From Nissolia schottii (Eukaryota > Streptophyta > Magnoliopsida > Fabales > Fabaceae): a DNA stretch of 64,000 nt. Positions within the stretch are counted from its first letter, which is position 1, and every line of letters begins with the position of its first letter. Below the pieces are notes generated by a model that saw only the letters and a program-made list of their open reading frames with translations, was not told where the DNA came from and searched no databases. Position numbers and translations under genes: made by a program. The stretch spans positions 296,102 to 360,101 of the forward strand of contig QANU01057582.1 of NCBI GenBank assembly GCA_003254905.1, in the 5' to 3' direction. This document shows positions 1 through 11,904 of this stretch, in pieces.

Positions 1-1009
1 GAATTTCAAATGTACTTGATAGCTATATATTGTTCTGTTCTGTGACTGTCGTTTGAATCACACAAACATGTGCATCACAATTATTTATGTTGTTTAGAAT
101 ACATAGATCCATAGTACACTCCTAGGACTAGTTAACAAAATCGGCCAAAACAGGCAATCCGAATGTGTTGGACGAGGAGCACCAAAACGCTTTTGGAACA
201 TAGCTACAAAGACACCACAGAGCAAAAAGATTTTGGAAATAAATCTTTCTCGTCATGGAAGAATTTTCCAAGAACAGATAAACAGCCTCAAAAACAAGAG
301 AAATTCTTATATACACCATGGCGTAAAAGATTCATGCACCACAATACTTAGAGCATTGATTTTTCTTGGAATAAGAAAAATTATTGGAGAGAGAAAGCTA
401 TTAAGAGTAGAGATCATATTTGTGGTGCATAAATTATTTACATCATGTTGTATGAATCTTTACCTGGTAAGATGAAGAAAAAACAAATACCCCAACTATT
501 TTAAATACTAATCCGATGAAGAAAAAAGGAAATTGAAACAAAAGTTCCCAAGGATGTGAAGTCAGTGCAAAGTGACATACACTTTACCTGGTAAGACGAA
601 GTCACTAGTATATTTGCACCAGCCTCCAAGTATTCCAAGTGAACCTAAGGAAACCCAGAAACCCAAACCCAATCAAGATTAACCACCACTTTTTGGATGT
701 GAAACAGGGAGGGATACAAAAAAAAAAGAGGAGAAAATAATATACAAAAAGAAGGAGGAAAAAGGGGGAAGATGCCTGGGTGATAAGATGTGGCTCTTTG
801 ATCAAACAAAGAGCACTCCAAAGAGGGTCATTGATGGAANTTAGATGGCTCAGTTTACGCAACGGCGGCAGACTGATAACCAAATTAAACTAATATCACG
901 TCCGCGACGAGAAAAGCATCGACGACGGATAATAAAGGGGAGAATCGATGAGATAAGAGAAGAAAATAGAAAATAAGGTGCAATTTAGAAGGATGGGGGG
1001 AGGGGTATT
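1..1009. other. Intergenic DNA, no gene recognised
   Basis: Short open frames occur on both strands but none shows a known domain, and none has the codon character of the real genes further on. There is a single undetermined base at 839, so a frame across that point cannot be trusted. The stretch at about 895-1009 is purine-rich and runs into the CACTA subterminal repeats, so part of it may belong to that transposon. Confidence 0.4.
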
Positions 1010-1602
1010 TATACTATTCGGCCAACGAGTTACCGTCACATATATCCGACGGTATTGTTCTCGGAACGGTGCGAAGATTAATGAGAATGTTGAACGTATT
1101 GAAAACGGCCGAGCGTTGGGAAGAGGTGTCGGTTGAATGCCCGAGGCACTTACCGTCAGTCATTACCGCCGCTATAACCTCTGATATCTTTAGGGTAGGA
1201 CATAGCCGACGGTTGTGTTGAATGGCCGAGCGTTGGGAAGAGGCATCGGTTGAATAAACGAGACACTTACCGTCGGTTAATACTGCCGCTATAATATGAT
1301 ATATTTACCGTCGTATCCTGCCGCCGGTAATGATTGCACCAATAAATTATTAATTACACGTGGCTTTTTGCTATTAGTTGTAATTTTCCGTCGGATATTA
1401 CCGTCGGAAATGTTGTTCCCGCCATAACCCGCTAAAAAATTACTGTCAGTATTTGCGTCGGGAAAACTATCCCATGGTAACAGCACGCCTTTTTCACCGG
1501 TCGAACGGTTACCGTCGGCTATTTTGTTTTTTCCGACGGTAATACCGTCGGTTTGCGTCCGACGGTAATGTCTCGATGGTAATAGTCATTTTTGTTGTAG
1601 TG
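1010..1602 (-). mobile_element. Terminus of a CACTA (En/Spm) DNA transposon with subterminal repeats
   Basis: Read on the minus strand, the sequence from 1602 begins CACTACAACAAAAATGAC, the classic CACTA terminal inverted repeat. Behind it lie more than a dozen copies of a short motif, ACCGTCGG or its complement CCGACGGT, in both orientations (for example near 1047, 1207, 1268, 1308, 1390, 1510 and 1535-1565). Such subterminal repeats are the known transposase-binding sites of this superfamily. Only this end is clear; I found no matching CACTA end to the left, and no transposase coding sequence, so the element is probably non-autonomous, truncated or longer than assigned here. The outer base abuts an RNase H fragment, which suggests insertion into an older LINE-like element. 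Confidence 0.75.
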
Positions 1603-1614
1603 TTTTTGTCTGCC

Positions 1615-2157
1615 AAGAAAGTGGGTCCTCACTTTGACGCCGTGCACATTGCATGCGAACCCCCACCGCATGGGTGGGTCAAACTAAATGTTGATGGATC
1701 TGTCTATAATTCTAATGATGGGGATGCCTGTGGTAGGATCATTACGGACCATAGTGGTAATTTCGTATCAGATTTTAGTTGCAACATTAGTAGATCTTAC
1801 TCTGTCACTTTTGCTGAGCTCTGGGGTGCCTTTACTGATATTTCCTAGGCAGCCGAGTTGGGTTCTCAACAAGTGATCTTTGAGATTGACTCAAAATATT
1901 CGATTGGTTTTATCTAGAACCCCCCAGACTCCAGACATTCTTGTTCTCCGTTGGTGAAGGTAATACCTAATTTGATGGAGTCAAATTGGACCGTTCATGT
2001 GAACCACGTTTACAGAGAGACTAATTCTTGTGCAAACTTACTAGCCAAGCATGGACACGAGTGTTTCAAGGATTTTCACTCCCACAACTCCATTCCTAAT
2101 TTTTGGTCTCTAACATTTTTAGCTAATAGGGCAGGTACAATACTCCGCACGTGGTGA
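1615..2157 (+). pseudogene. RNase H-like domain fragment (LINE / RVT_3 type), broken
   Basis: The translation shows the plant RVT_3 RNase H pattern: WVKLNVDGS with the first catalytic Asp, then FAELWGA with the catalytic Glu, FEIDSK with the second Asp, and a C-terminal HVYRETNSCANLLAK. The last motif normally reads N-x-x-A-D and carries the fourth catalytic Asp; here it is Asn. A TAG at 1846-1848 interrupts the frame, which resumes in another phase. This domain ends the polyprotein of plant L1-type LINEs and also occurs alone in plant genomes. No reverse transcriptase is visible next to it, because the CACTA end lies immediately upstream. It is a dead transposon remnant. Confidence 0.7.
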
Positions 2158-2436
2158 AATTGTAATTTTTTATTTTTTTGTCGGGCGCCTCTGTCCCATT
2201 GTCTATAAAAATAAAAAATGAACAACACACTTAATAGGTAAAGGTAAAAGTAACATTTTTGTTTCGTATTTTTGTACGTCCTAATACACGCTTCCACTTG
2301 CATACTAACACACTTACAAATTGGATGCTATTTCACCTCAAATGATGCACATAAATGGAAAAACACAGAAGCCCCAACAGAGATTTTTACGTAAATTCAC
2401 AAGAAGATAATGTATTTAAACTTGTCTGGAGAGAGC

Positions 2437-3927
2437 CTAGAGCTTAACGATCTCAGGAATATGAACTGGGTAACGATCAATGCAATCATCCCAAGGCCCG
2501 TCAAGGGGAGTCTCAATGCTTCTGTTGCATTTCCACACAGCGCTGTTGCATTTGAACCCACTCCCGAAAGCTATCTGCCACACCCTGTCCCCTTTCTTCA
2601 TCCTTCCCTTCGATTCAATATAGCTCAGCTCGTACCACAGAGAAGAAGAAGACGTGTTACCAAACCTGTGCAGCGTCATCCTGGAGGCCTCAACGTGCTC
2701 GGCGGAGAGCTGAAGGTTCTTCTGCAACTCATCAATAACAGCACGGCCGCCGGCATGGATGCAGAAGTGCTCAAAGGCCTGCTTGAAGTCAGGGATGTAC
2801 GGCTTCCACTTGGGGTTGAAGATTTTCCTTCCAATGAGGGTCGCAAGGAAGAGAAGCTGCTCGGAAGCTGGGAGAACAAGAGGGCCCATTGCGGTGATGT
2901 TGGATTTCAAGGCCTCTCCTGCTATGGCCATGAGGTCCTTGGAGAGCGAAATCCCAACCTTCCCTTCCGCGTCTTCCTCTTCAAACACGCAGCGGTACGC
3001 CTTGTCGTCGCCACCTTTGTGGGTCCGAACAACGTGGGCCAATCTGTACTTGGCCCTCCTGCGTTCTGATCTGCGGTTGGACAAGAGGATTGCGGCGCCG
3101 CCCATTCTGAACAAGCAATTTGGAAGAAGCATGGCTCTCTCGTTGCCTTGGTAATAATTCGGGGTGATGATCTCGGTGCTCACAACCACGGCATTGGAAT
3201 TGGGGTGCACTCGGAGGAGATCGCGGGCTAAGTCAATTGAGATGAGCCCCGCGCTGCAACCCATCCCCGAGAGGTTGAAGCTCTTGATGTTGCTCCTCAG
3301 CTTGTACTTGTTGATCACCATTGCTGACAGAGACGGGGTCGGCGAGAAGAGGCTGCAATTCACTATGAGGATGTCTATGTCCTTAGGCTTCAGCCCCGTT
3401 TTACCGAACAAGGAGTCCATCGCTGAGAAGATAACAAGCTCGGCCTCGCCCCTTGCGGCTTCCATGGTGGGCTTGGGCGGGATGTAATGGATCGCGGGAG
3501 GCAGGCAGGTTTCTTCTCCGAGGCCTGATCTCTCGAGGATCCTCATTTGGAACTGAACGCTCTTTGGGTTGTTCTTGAGGATGAGCCTTGAGTGTTCCAT
3601 GAAGGTGGCAAAGGGGACGCGGCAAGTGACGGGTGGCTTGAAGCAGGCGTAGTCCACCAGGTAGATTGTGCGTGGCTTTGACATGAAGTAGACGGTGGCT
3701 ATGAGTGCGATGGTGAAAGCTGAGCAGAGGATTTGGACAAGATCAAAGTGGAGGGATCTCCAGAGGTTGAGGATTTCGTCAGGGCCTAGGCGTAGTAACT
3801 GTCTGAAGACGCCGGCCATGACGGCTACGAGTGTGAGGGGGATGATGTGGTTCACAAGGTATTGGTACCCGAGTTTCACGTGCTTGAGCTTCACGGAGTT
3901 TGAGAAGTCCGGCATGATGGGAGGCAT
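2437..3927 (-). CDS. KCS6: 3-ketoacyl-CoA synthase, KCS6/CER6 (CUT1) type
   Basis: This enzyme condenses malonyl-CoA with a long-chain acyl-CoA, the first step of very-long-chain fatty acid elongation in the ER; KCS6-type members supply C26-C30 chains for cuticular wax. The 496-residue protein is a near full-length match to the CER6/CUT1 subfamily (about 497 aa). Two N-terminal membrane segments lie at about 27-45 and 62-82, followed by the FAE1/CUT1 condensing domain (about 81-370) and the ACP synthase III C-terminal domain (about 387-470). The catalytic triad is visible: Cys224 in SGMGCSAG, His391 in CIHAGGR and Asn424 in HRFGNTSSSS. The open frame continues 15 codons upstream to a TTG, but the first ATG is at 3925-3927 and gives MPPIMPDF, as in the family. 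The gene is uninterrupted, so any family intron is absent. A TATA-like TTTTAAAA (about 4052-4059) lies some 125 bases upstream of the ATG. KCS5 is an alternative name. Confidence 0.93.
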   Translation of the reverse strand: MPPIMPDFSNSVKLKHVKLGYQYLVNHIIPLTLVAVMAGVFRQLLRLGPDEILNLWRSLHFDLVQILCSAFTIALIATVYFMSKPRTIYLVDYACFKPPVTCRVPFATFMEHSRLILKNNPKSVQFQMRILERSGLGEETCLPPAIHYIPPKPTMEAARGEAELVIFSAMDSLFGKTGLKPKDIDILIVNCSLFSPTPSLSAMVINKYKLRSNIKSFNLSGMGCSAGLISIDLARDLLRVHPNSNAVVVSTEIITPNYYQGNERAMLLPNCLFRMGGAAILLSNRRSERRRAKYRLAHVVRTHKGGDDKAYRCVFEEEDAEGKVGISLSKDLMAIAGEALKSNITAMGPLVLPASEQLLFLATLIGRKIFNPKWKPYIPDFKQAFEHFCIHAGGRAVIDELQKNLQLSAEHVEASRMTLHRFGNTSSSSLWYELSYIESKGRMKKGDRVWQIAFGSGFKCNSAVWKCNRSIETPLDGPWDDCIDRYPVHIPEIVKL

Positions 3928-4499
3928 CTTGGCACCTTGAGAAAGTGAGACAAGTGCAAGTGTAATTGCCAAAGATGTGGGAAGTCAGGCGGTTGGGATT
4001 GGGATTGGGATTGGGTGCTTGAAAAATAAGTGTGGAGAGGAGGAGGTGAGGTTTTAAAAGGCATTGGGGGTCCTATGCAATAAAGGAGGCAGATGAGGAT
4101 TAAATGGAGGACTTCACGTCACTCAACGCTCACTTGACTTGATATTCATTTTCATAACTTCCCCTTCCACTCCTAACTAAACCTAAGACCCTTTTCACGT
4201 GTAAAAACTTTTATTAGCTTGGTCCAATTTTCTTATGTGCGTATGGACGCGCATTTTATATTATTTATTTTTGTGTTGGATAATATTCATTTTTTTATAA
4301 TGTTTATTTTTCTGTTTGAGAATTTGTCATTGGACTAATGGGAGAACAGAGAAGCTAGTGGAGATCAAGTTCCTTGCACTGTTGGTTAAGCACATATGCC
4401 ATAAATTCTACTAAGTCTTAGGTTTTAGCTCACTGACCATATGATGTCCCATCTTGACCTTGGCCCCATTACAACCCTTAAAAGACCTCTTGATGCATG

Positions 4500-4501
<2 letters not shown>

Positions 4502-4539
<38 letters not shown>
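4502..4539. repeat. (AT)n microsatellite
   Basis: A perfect dinucleotide run of about 19 AT units lies upstream of the KCS gene (on its promoter side, about 575 bases from the ATG). It is likely polymorphic. Confidence 0.95.
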
Positions 4540-4541
<2 letters not shown>

Positions 4542-4574
4542 TGATCCGTGATGCTTAAAAGAAAGTCAAGTCTA

Positions 4575-5790
4575 TGGAGGTGAGTTTAGCGTAGTGTTTG
4601 AGAGAGCATTGGATGAACCTATACACTTTGAGTGACGAGTGACACACACTAACCTATGAGGCTCAATTGATTTGAGCATGCCTTGACTTATTCTTTGCTC
4701 ATGATTGATATGCCAAGAAAATTAGTTTTAATGCACAGTGATATCATCTCTTCTCTAAATGTACTTTATTTTTGGATTGTCATGTATTTTGCACAGTTGT
4801 CTAGTAGTTAGTGAGTCAGCTTAAGCGTCTCCCTGAGTTTCGCGACTTTGTAGGGGATGTAAATAGGATCGTTGCACCAAAAATATTTTCTTTCTGTTTT
4901 TTTGTTTTATTTTTAGTTTGCTATTGTTCTTAGTTCCTTTCATGAGGACATGCAATTGTTCAAGTGTGGAGTATTTTGATATATGGAGTTTGTTCCCTAT
5001 TTTATTATTCTATAATTGAACATTGCATCCCAAAAATGTGTGGTTTTAATGCTTAATTAATATGTTTTACACATTATCCTCTTTTATGAGAAATTGAGAA
5101 AAATGAAATTTAAGGCAGTATTTTTATCTTAAAAATTGATATGTAGATTTTTTTTTTGTTCTTTTTTTAGTTTTCTATTTTAATTGCAGAAAAATAAATT
5201 GCCAAGAGGATCAATGAAGATTTTAAAGAAATTTTATAAGATACAAATTTTGAAGAAGAAATTTGAAAAGAATATTTGGATAATAAAATACAAGTTTGAA
5301 TTCAAATTCAAAAAGATTTAGTCAAAGATTTGCTGAGAATTTTTTAATGCTGACTTTGTCACGGATTTTTCGCCATGGTGCGGGTTGAATCTTGATTTTA
5401 CTTCAATTACAAAGTTGTAGATCTATCTCTTAGCTTTAATTTAAGACTTGAATCACCTCAATCCAATGTCTGTAGCCAAACTTGTCACAATTTTACCAAC
5501 TATTGTGCTAAAAGTGCGAGATTTTCACCCACTATAGGCTCATCCTCTATAAATAGACATCATCTCTTAACAAATTCACGCACTTCATACACTTTTGAAT
5601 AGCTGCCTCTTAGAATTAGGATTTCTATAGCTTTTCCTTTATTTTTCCAGCATCTTAGGATTTATATTAGTGATGCATTGTTAGTATTGCCTTGTTTGAA
5701 TATTGTTGGAGCTCTTGCGATCGTGTACGAGTTCCTTCATGATTCGACTCGTCTTTTCTATTATTAATTCAGGTTTTTTTATTTATTTTT
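4575..5790 (+). repeat. Dispersed LTR-like repeat, copy A (partner at 42.1-43.2 kb)
   Basis: From about 4597 (TGTTTGAGAGAGCATTGGAT) this stretch runs collinear with 42109-43170 for over 1 kb at high similarity, with small indels. It includes the promoter-like box TATAAATAGA (5548-5557), then a GCTGCCTCTTAG segment and a TTTCCTTTATTTTTCCAGCA segment shared by both copies. A TATA box followed by an untranslated leader is the layout of a plant LTR (U3-R-U5). I see no coding domain, primer-binding site or polypurine tract, so the family cannot be assigned. It may be a solo or truncated LTR. Confidence 0.6.
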
Positions 5791-7109
5791 AGATTTGTTC
5801 TTCTTATCTCTTTAATTTACTTATTGTTCATTTTTATCCTTATACATTTTTCTAATTATTAATCATGTTCAATTATGCAAATATTGATAGTTTATGCTCG
5901 GGGTTAATGGTAACTAGCCTTACTCGAGGTCAAATAACCCACTGAGTCTAGGTTGGTCCACTAATCTCTTAGCAAGGTCTAAACCATTCCTAATGGTAAT
6001 GTGTCCTAATTACTGACTCCTCACACGACCATATAAGTTGCGTAAACTCTCTCGATGTCCTGCTCAACCTATGGGAGAAAGAACCAAATAGCAAACATAA
6101 GCTTCAATATAGCATAAAAGGTAAAAAGCCAATAACTTACAAAACAAATGGTGGAAAGCTTCCATCCATGCCCTAACTAAGGACTTAGTTCATGCTAGGA
6201 TAGAGTAAATACAAGAGGAATGAATAGAAGAAGAAGGAATCCATAATAAACAAAGAGAATAAACGAATTCCCTATTGATCACGTCGACCAAAGGCATCTC
6301 CCACGTTCTCCTAGCTCTTCCAGGGTTGCTTCCTTCTTCTATTTCGTACTTTTCTAGATTCCTAGTCGAGATGAATGTGTTTCTATTTACAAAGGAGATG
6401 CTAGGGTTTGTATTTTCCTCTAGTGGGATTTTCTCTCCTCACTGTATGCTAGAGCATTCCTTGCAATGCTTAATCATTCTGTGGAGGGTTTTTTTTGCAT
6501 ATTTTCTTGTGTTTTCCTCGCTCCTGAGTGTCCCAAACCTTTGTGCCTTCCTCCCATGGATATAATTTACCTAAACAAGCATGTTTAAAGGGTTAGTTTA
6601 TGCACCTATGTGAAATTCCATTGAATGCATGCAAATATGTCCTAAAATGCAACAAAACTGCCTAAAAACTACATGAATTGACAAGCAAAATCGACTGTCA
6701 TTGGAGAGTTATCAAGCAACTCGATAATAACTGAAGGTAAACTTTGGTAAGGGGATGAAAGGAAGCCTAAACCCAGTACGCATAAAGGTGGTCTCATACA
6801 TGTAAAAGAAGTGTTCTTCACCATCATCACGACAAAAGAAGGTATCTCCCAATTGGAAAGAAGCTACAAAGAACGCCCATTATCAGAAAGACCACCAATT
6901 GATAATTCATTAAGTCCCCCTAACTATACAATCCTTGGACATCATTAGGGAGGGAAGCCCGATCACTTCAAAATAGTCCTCTTGGGTTGGAGCCATCTCT
7001 CTCACCTTACCTACAAGGGAAATAGAAAAGAAGGTCAAATAACCAACAAAAGGAAAAGCAAAAATGCATAAGTAGTGATTCCTCCCTCGAGTTTAAAACA
7101 CCTCTCCTC
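5791..7109. other. Non-coding DNA, no gene recognised
   Basis: The interval continues the non-coding part of the LTR-like repeat and then AT-rich sequence. A 96-codon open frame at 6275-6565 has no recognisable domain and looks fortuitous. Confidence 0.4.
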
Positions 7110-7440
7110 AATCCCCCAATCTCCTTATCTAGCCCCCACCTTCCCTTAAAGCCCCCCTACCTTCCTGTAAGGCCCGACCATCCCACTTCCACCTTCCTAT
7201 AAGGTCTAGCCGACTCCCTACTTATCTGTACAGTCTGGCTGGCCCCTTTCACCACCTTCCTGTAAGGCCAAGCCAGCCCCCTCCACCTTCTTATAAGGTC
7301 CAGCCGACCCCCCACCTACTTGTAAGGTCCGGCCATCCCCTTCCCCACATTCCCCTAAGGCCCGGTTGGCCTTATCCACCTTCCTGTAAGGTCCACCCCC
7401 TCCCAACTTCCAACTGACTTTAGCCGACTCCCCCCCTTGC
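7110..7440. repeat. Degenerate pyrimidine-rich tandem repeat, unit about 30 bp
   Basis: About ten imperfect units of the form CTTCCTGTAAGGTCCGGCC followed by a C-rich spacer run through the interval, with the core TGTAAGG recurring every 25-40 bases. A short related array with GTGAGGTCC, GTGATGTTTGG and TGTAAGGCTTGG occurs at 14205-14290. Both arrays are followed by the same downstream sequence, so they belong to one larger dispersed repeat. Its open frame on the minus strand (glycine-rich) is a by-product of the repeat. Confidence 0.75.
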
Positions 7441-7454
7441 CGCATGGTGCAAAA

Positions 7455-7790
7455 ATATCTCAACTGCCCCCACCATAAAATCTCATCACCACCATGTTAA
7501 TATGTTTTTTCTCTTCTTCAACCTCCAAAAAAGCTTTATAGGAGAAATAATGGAGGCAACCCATAACCTTCAAGAATAAGAATACAAACTTTATAGTAAA
7601 AGAAGAAGATTCATACAATTTTTGGGCGAACAATTCAATCATGGCAAGGAAAAAAATCATACTTGGACAATAAAATTGCAAACTTAGATGAAAATATTGA
7701 AGTTTTCATTGAAAAACTCAAGGAAAAACTACATCTTTGACCACAACAATGGAGGTTCTCAAAAAATTCATGACTTTTAGGAAAAATCCT
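7455..7790. repeat. Dispersed repeat, first copy (partner 14310-14640)
   Basis: This segment matches 14310-14640 closely, including the stretch around CTTCTTCAACCTC, AGCTTTATAGGAG and ATTCATGACTTTT. The two copies lie in the same orientation 6.9 kb apart. The copy ends where the Harbinger-like element is inserted (TAA at 7791-7793). It encodes no recognised protein and probably derives from the non-coding part of a retroelement. Confidence 0.65.
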
Positions 7791-7793
7791 TAA

Positions 7794-8840
7794 GGGTGTG
7801 TTTAGAATAAAATGAAATGGGAAATGATTTGATTTGAAATGAACTGCCAATCAATTACCATGTTTAGAACCAAATACATGCGATGGGATTACAATTAATT
7901 TAGAAATCGATTGCCAAGGTTGGAATTCATTAAAATAGAAATTTATTTGATTTAATTTTGTTAACTTACATTTATACCCTTTTATATTTTGAGTAAATTC
8001 CCTTATTATATTTTATATATTAAAATAGATGCAACAACGTTAATTTCCAAAAAAAAATGAAAGAGACCCAACCCAACCAAATCATTCCAAAAATAAACCA
8101 AAGTTACTAAATAAAAATAAACCAATAAACCAAAAGTCAAAAAATTAATCCCAAATCTAGAAAAATTAGGTTAACAAATAGCACATATTTGAACACAGCT
8201 GGTGAGGTTCAGAGAGGCCGCAACCACAGCGGCGACAAAAGAAGGCAGTGGTAAAGAAGTGGCGATGACGCATAGTGGCTTGTGCAAAGACAGCGATGGT
8301 GGCTATGATTGATGCATGACGGCTTGCCCAAAGGCTGCAATGGTGGTTGTAAGCGAATAAGCATGAGCCGCAAAGATTGCGACAGTTGCGATGAATGAAG
8401 GCTGTGAGAGAAAAAGACATCTTTGGCAAGGGAGAAGAAACTAGAGACGAACGAGGGTCGTGGTGTTGGGGATGCCTTGGCGCTGAGCTGGCACTGGAGA
8501 AGAAAGCTTCGGTGGAGGGTTGTGGTCGGGCACAGTGGCACCAGAATAGAACCGCGTTGTGGTGGTGGTGTTTGAAATTGATGGTTGAGAAAAAATGGGT
8601 TGTAAATTTTGGAATTCTTGAGGGGTAAAATTGTCCTTTAGAATTTTTTAATTCAAATAAATTCATTTTCATGCAAATCCTTATAAAAATTATATAATTT
8701 CCCATCTAACTAAAATGAATTCCCATGGATTTCACAACTCAAATCACTTTCCATTTGAAAAAAAATATCAAAAATAATATTTGGGGAATTTGTTTTGCAA
8801 ATTAAATCATTTCTCATTTTGATTGATTCAAAATGCACCC
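7794..8840. mobile_element. Non-autonomous PIF/Harbinger-like DNA transposon, 1.05 kb
   Basis: The element begins GGGTGTGTTTAGAAT and its other end, read on the opposite strand, begins GGGTGCATTTTGAAT; the inverted similarity extends about 40 bases on each side through GAAATGATTT. It is flanked on both sides by TAA (7791-7793 and 8841-8843), the 3-bp TWA target duplication typical of PIF/Harbinger elements. No transposase is visible. The interior at about 8200-8630 is clearly more GC-rich than the ends and carries open frames on both strands (minus 8166-8705, plus 8395-8628) without known domains. The GC-rich block could be captured host sequence. Confidence 0.8.
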
Positions 8841-8843
8841 TAA

Positions 8844-11341
8844 GTGAATTTTAAATGAAAATTAAATGCAAATTTTGATACTCATAGAATTATTATCAAC
8901 AAACATGATCTTTTTGAATCATTTCAATATAAAATATTAGGGGCATCCATTTATCCCAAAATTCACTATGCCCAAGAGGCATGTTTTGACCACATGGAAA
9001 AGGTTTTGATGCAAGCAAGGAGGGCGAGGGCGCACGAGCAATGACAATACCAAGAATCAAGAGAAAATTTGAAAGTGTTTAATAGTTTGAAGTCAAAGAG
9101 TTCATAAATGGAGTCGAAGAAAGCAGTCAAAGGAGCTATGAAGAAGAAAAATGTGCTAAGTCCACCAAAGAGATGATGTGTCAATCGTCAGAGTTGAACC
9201 TCAAGTATGAGGAAGAAAGTCTTAAAAGTATTCGAATGAGAAGCATAACAGAAGTTATTTAGAGCTAAAAGAAGTTATGGACAATTGCGATCACTAGGAC
9301 ACCTTTTCAACATGTAGAAGTTAGGATTCTATATAAATAGACAAGAGGGACTAGGATTTACTTCAAACGTTTTCTTGTAAACACTTTTTACACTAAAAAA
9401 ATGTCATCACAATAGGAGTAACATAGGAAATCAAGTTAATTCCCACTTGTTTTCTCAATTTTTGTTTGTGTTTTATTTCCTTTCTATTGTCTTTGGATAC
9501 AATTTGTGCCAAGCTTTATTATAATCAAAATTGTTATCACAATATTTGTCAATATTTCTGAGCTTTGATTATATATGTGTGTGCTTTGTTGATATTGTGT
9601 TGAATTTTGGCACAAGTTTCTCAAAGATTATATACTTTGACACACCACTCATAATTTCAGAACTCATTGAGGGAATTCGGTTCAATTTCATGAATTGAGA
9701 TCTTGGACCATTTTTTGGATCAAAGTCATTATTTGTTACCAATAAAAAATTCCATAAAACACTAGTAATCTTGGTAAGCAACATTTTAAATGCTACCTAA
9801 AAGACATCTCCTTATGTCATTTCAAAAATATCTCCTAAAATAGTACAAATCACATTGAAAATTTAAGAAGAGTTGAGCGCATATTTAAACCATTTCATTT
9901 CAAATTTTATCTTTAAAATTACTTATTACCGATGCATGATGAGCAAATGTCAATGTAATATAATATGGCAGTCTCTTTCTTTGCATTTTGCTCGGCCAAA
10001 TCTTAACTTCTTGACGTAGAAAAATGAGTTCACTTTGCCGCATGGAGTTTGGTAGGTATCGTCAAATTAAGAAAAATGCATATAATATTAGTATTTTATG
10101 TGAGGGGCCGAATTAGTGTGAACATCCCTGTTTAAAGTAGTAGACATATCATCTTGTGAGAGTCAATAAACACATCATTCATCAAAAAATAAACACATCA
10201 TTTAAAACCTTTGAATTCTGGCAAGCTAGCATTCCCCCGTGTTAGGATTCTATCTCACGTTATGTTTGTTTTTCCTATTTATTTGGTCCTGTTGCTTATT
10301 ATTTAAAGGAAATTTGTCACTAATACCACATTGGTCAAAAAAATAAAATAAAAATAATAAGTATTTAAAGTCTTTAATACATCTAAATATGCAAAATCAA
10401 AAAAATTATTTTTTTAATAAAAATTTCTATTTTATAGATTCCTTAACTAATGTTAACCTACGGAAAATAGTTAGAAAAACCCTTATTAATTATTAGTTCT
10501 CCTTTTTTTTTTTTACATTAATACTTCTTTTAATTACGAGAAGTTGAACAACCACTGGCCAACTACCTTCGGCCCAAAATCAAACCAAATATACTACCCA
10601 TAGTTTTGCCAGCTGGGGAGTTGGCAGTTGAGAGTCTCCAATATTGTTAGGCCTATGATATGGACTAAGTCGAGTACCACGACTAAGATTAAAGCTTGTT
10701 TTGGTTTAGTAAAGTTTTTTGAGGTGATATTTCTGCTCTTAAAAATTATAAGTCAATTTTTTTGTATTTGATACATAAAAAATAGATGCACTTTTGTTGT
10801 TGGCTTTTAAAAGTTAGGGAGTGCTTTTGAGAGCTCTCATGAGTAGTTTTTCAGAGTTAATTTGTGCTTTCTAAATGTTAACATATACAAATATATATTT
10901 AGATTTTAATGATCATTATTATTCTCTTTAATACTTTTTCATGATTTTATCAAACAATACTACTATGATTTTTTAAGAGCGACTTTTTGAGAGCCAAAGA
11001 GCTCAACAATTCTCAAAAAGCCACAACATTATCAAACCAAGCCTAAGTACAATGGTATGTTATTTACAAAATGCCACCACACCAACTTAATTGCACAAAT
11101 GAAATATTTCTTCCACACACTTAACCTCTTCTATATACAACTTCAATCCCTACTAAAATTGGGTTCTCTAATTTAACAAACTTACCTTTCTCTTCTCTCT
11201 AGGCCAAATTCTTGTCGTTTGTGAAGAGAAAAGCCCCTTTATTTTTGGCTTGTATCTGTAAACCCTTTACCCTGTATCTGATCTCGCCAAACTTGTATCA
11301 TGTTCCCCTTCACCTAACTGTACGTTCCCCCTCCCCCCACC
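8844..11341. other. Intergenic DNA with one LTR-like promoter fragment
   Basis: No gene is recognisable. The interval around 9290-9400 has GGACACCTTTTCAACATG, then TATAAATAG at 9332-9340, then a leader; this arrangement recurs at 27.6 and 34.7 kb and looks like the U3/R part of a plant LTR. The remainder is AT-rich. Confidence 0.4.
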
Positions 11342-11904
11342 TGAAACACCCTAGCTAACTGTTTACCCGTACGTAGTAAACAAAGCTTACTAGGTTATTT
11401 GCTATCTGATCTGAATACCTTAGTCCATTGTTATCTTTCGAAAATAGTGGTTTAAGAAAATAAGGACCAATTTTAAACTTTTCATTGACGTTACATAATT
11501 GTGAAACTAGAGCCATGCGTCTGAAAAACAAATATAACAAAGCGTCTAGCAGTAGTATAATAGAGCATCCAATATACAACCAGTGGTCCATCATAACAAA
11601 GTCACATAGGCATATATATAATACATAATACATAAGATACATCATATGTACATAAATCAAAATATCACTACATGAGTCATAATACAGCATCTCAAAGTAC
11701 ATATCAAAATACAAGGGCTGCTAGAGACCCTTGGCAAAAATCTGGACATCCAGCTCTCTCTATGTCCCTATCCTGTCACTGCCGCTCATGGCTCTGCTGG
11801 CGGCTCATCGGCATCCTCAAAACATGAATCGTCATCAGTACCTGAAGTCAATAAGGTAATGGGAGTGAGAACGGTAGGTTCTCAGTGGAAGTAACTTTAG
11901 TTCC

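Noticed and set aside
2410..3487. Long plus-strand open frames opposite the KCS gene
   Set aside because: They have no known domain, while the minus frame encodes a complete enzyme with all catalytic residues.
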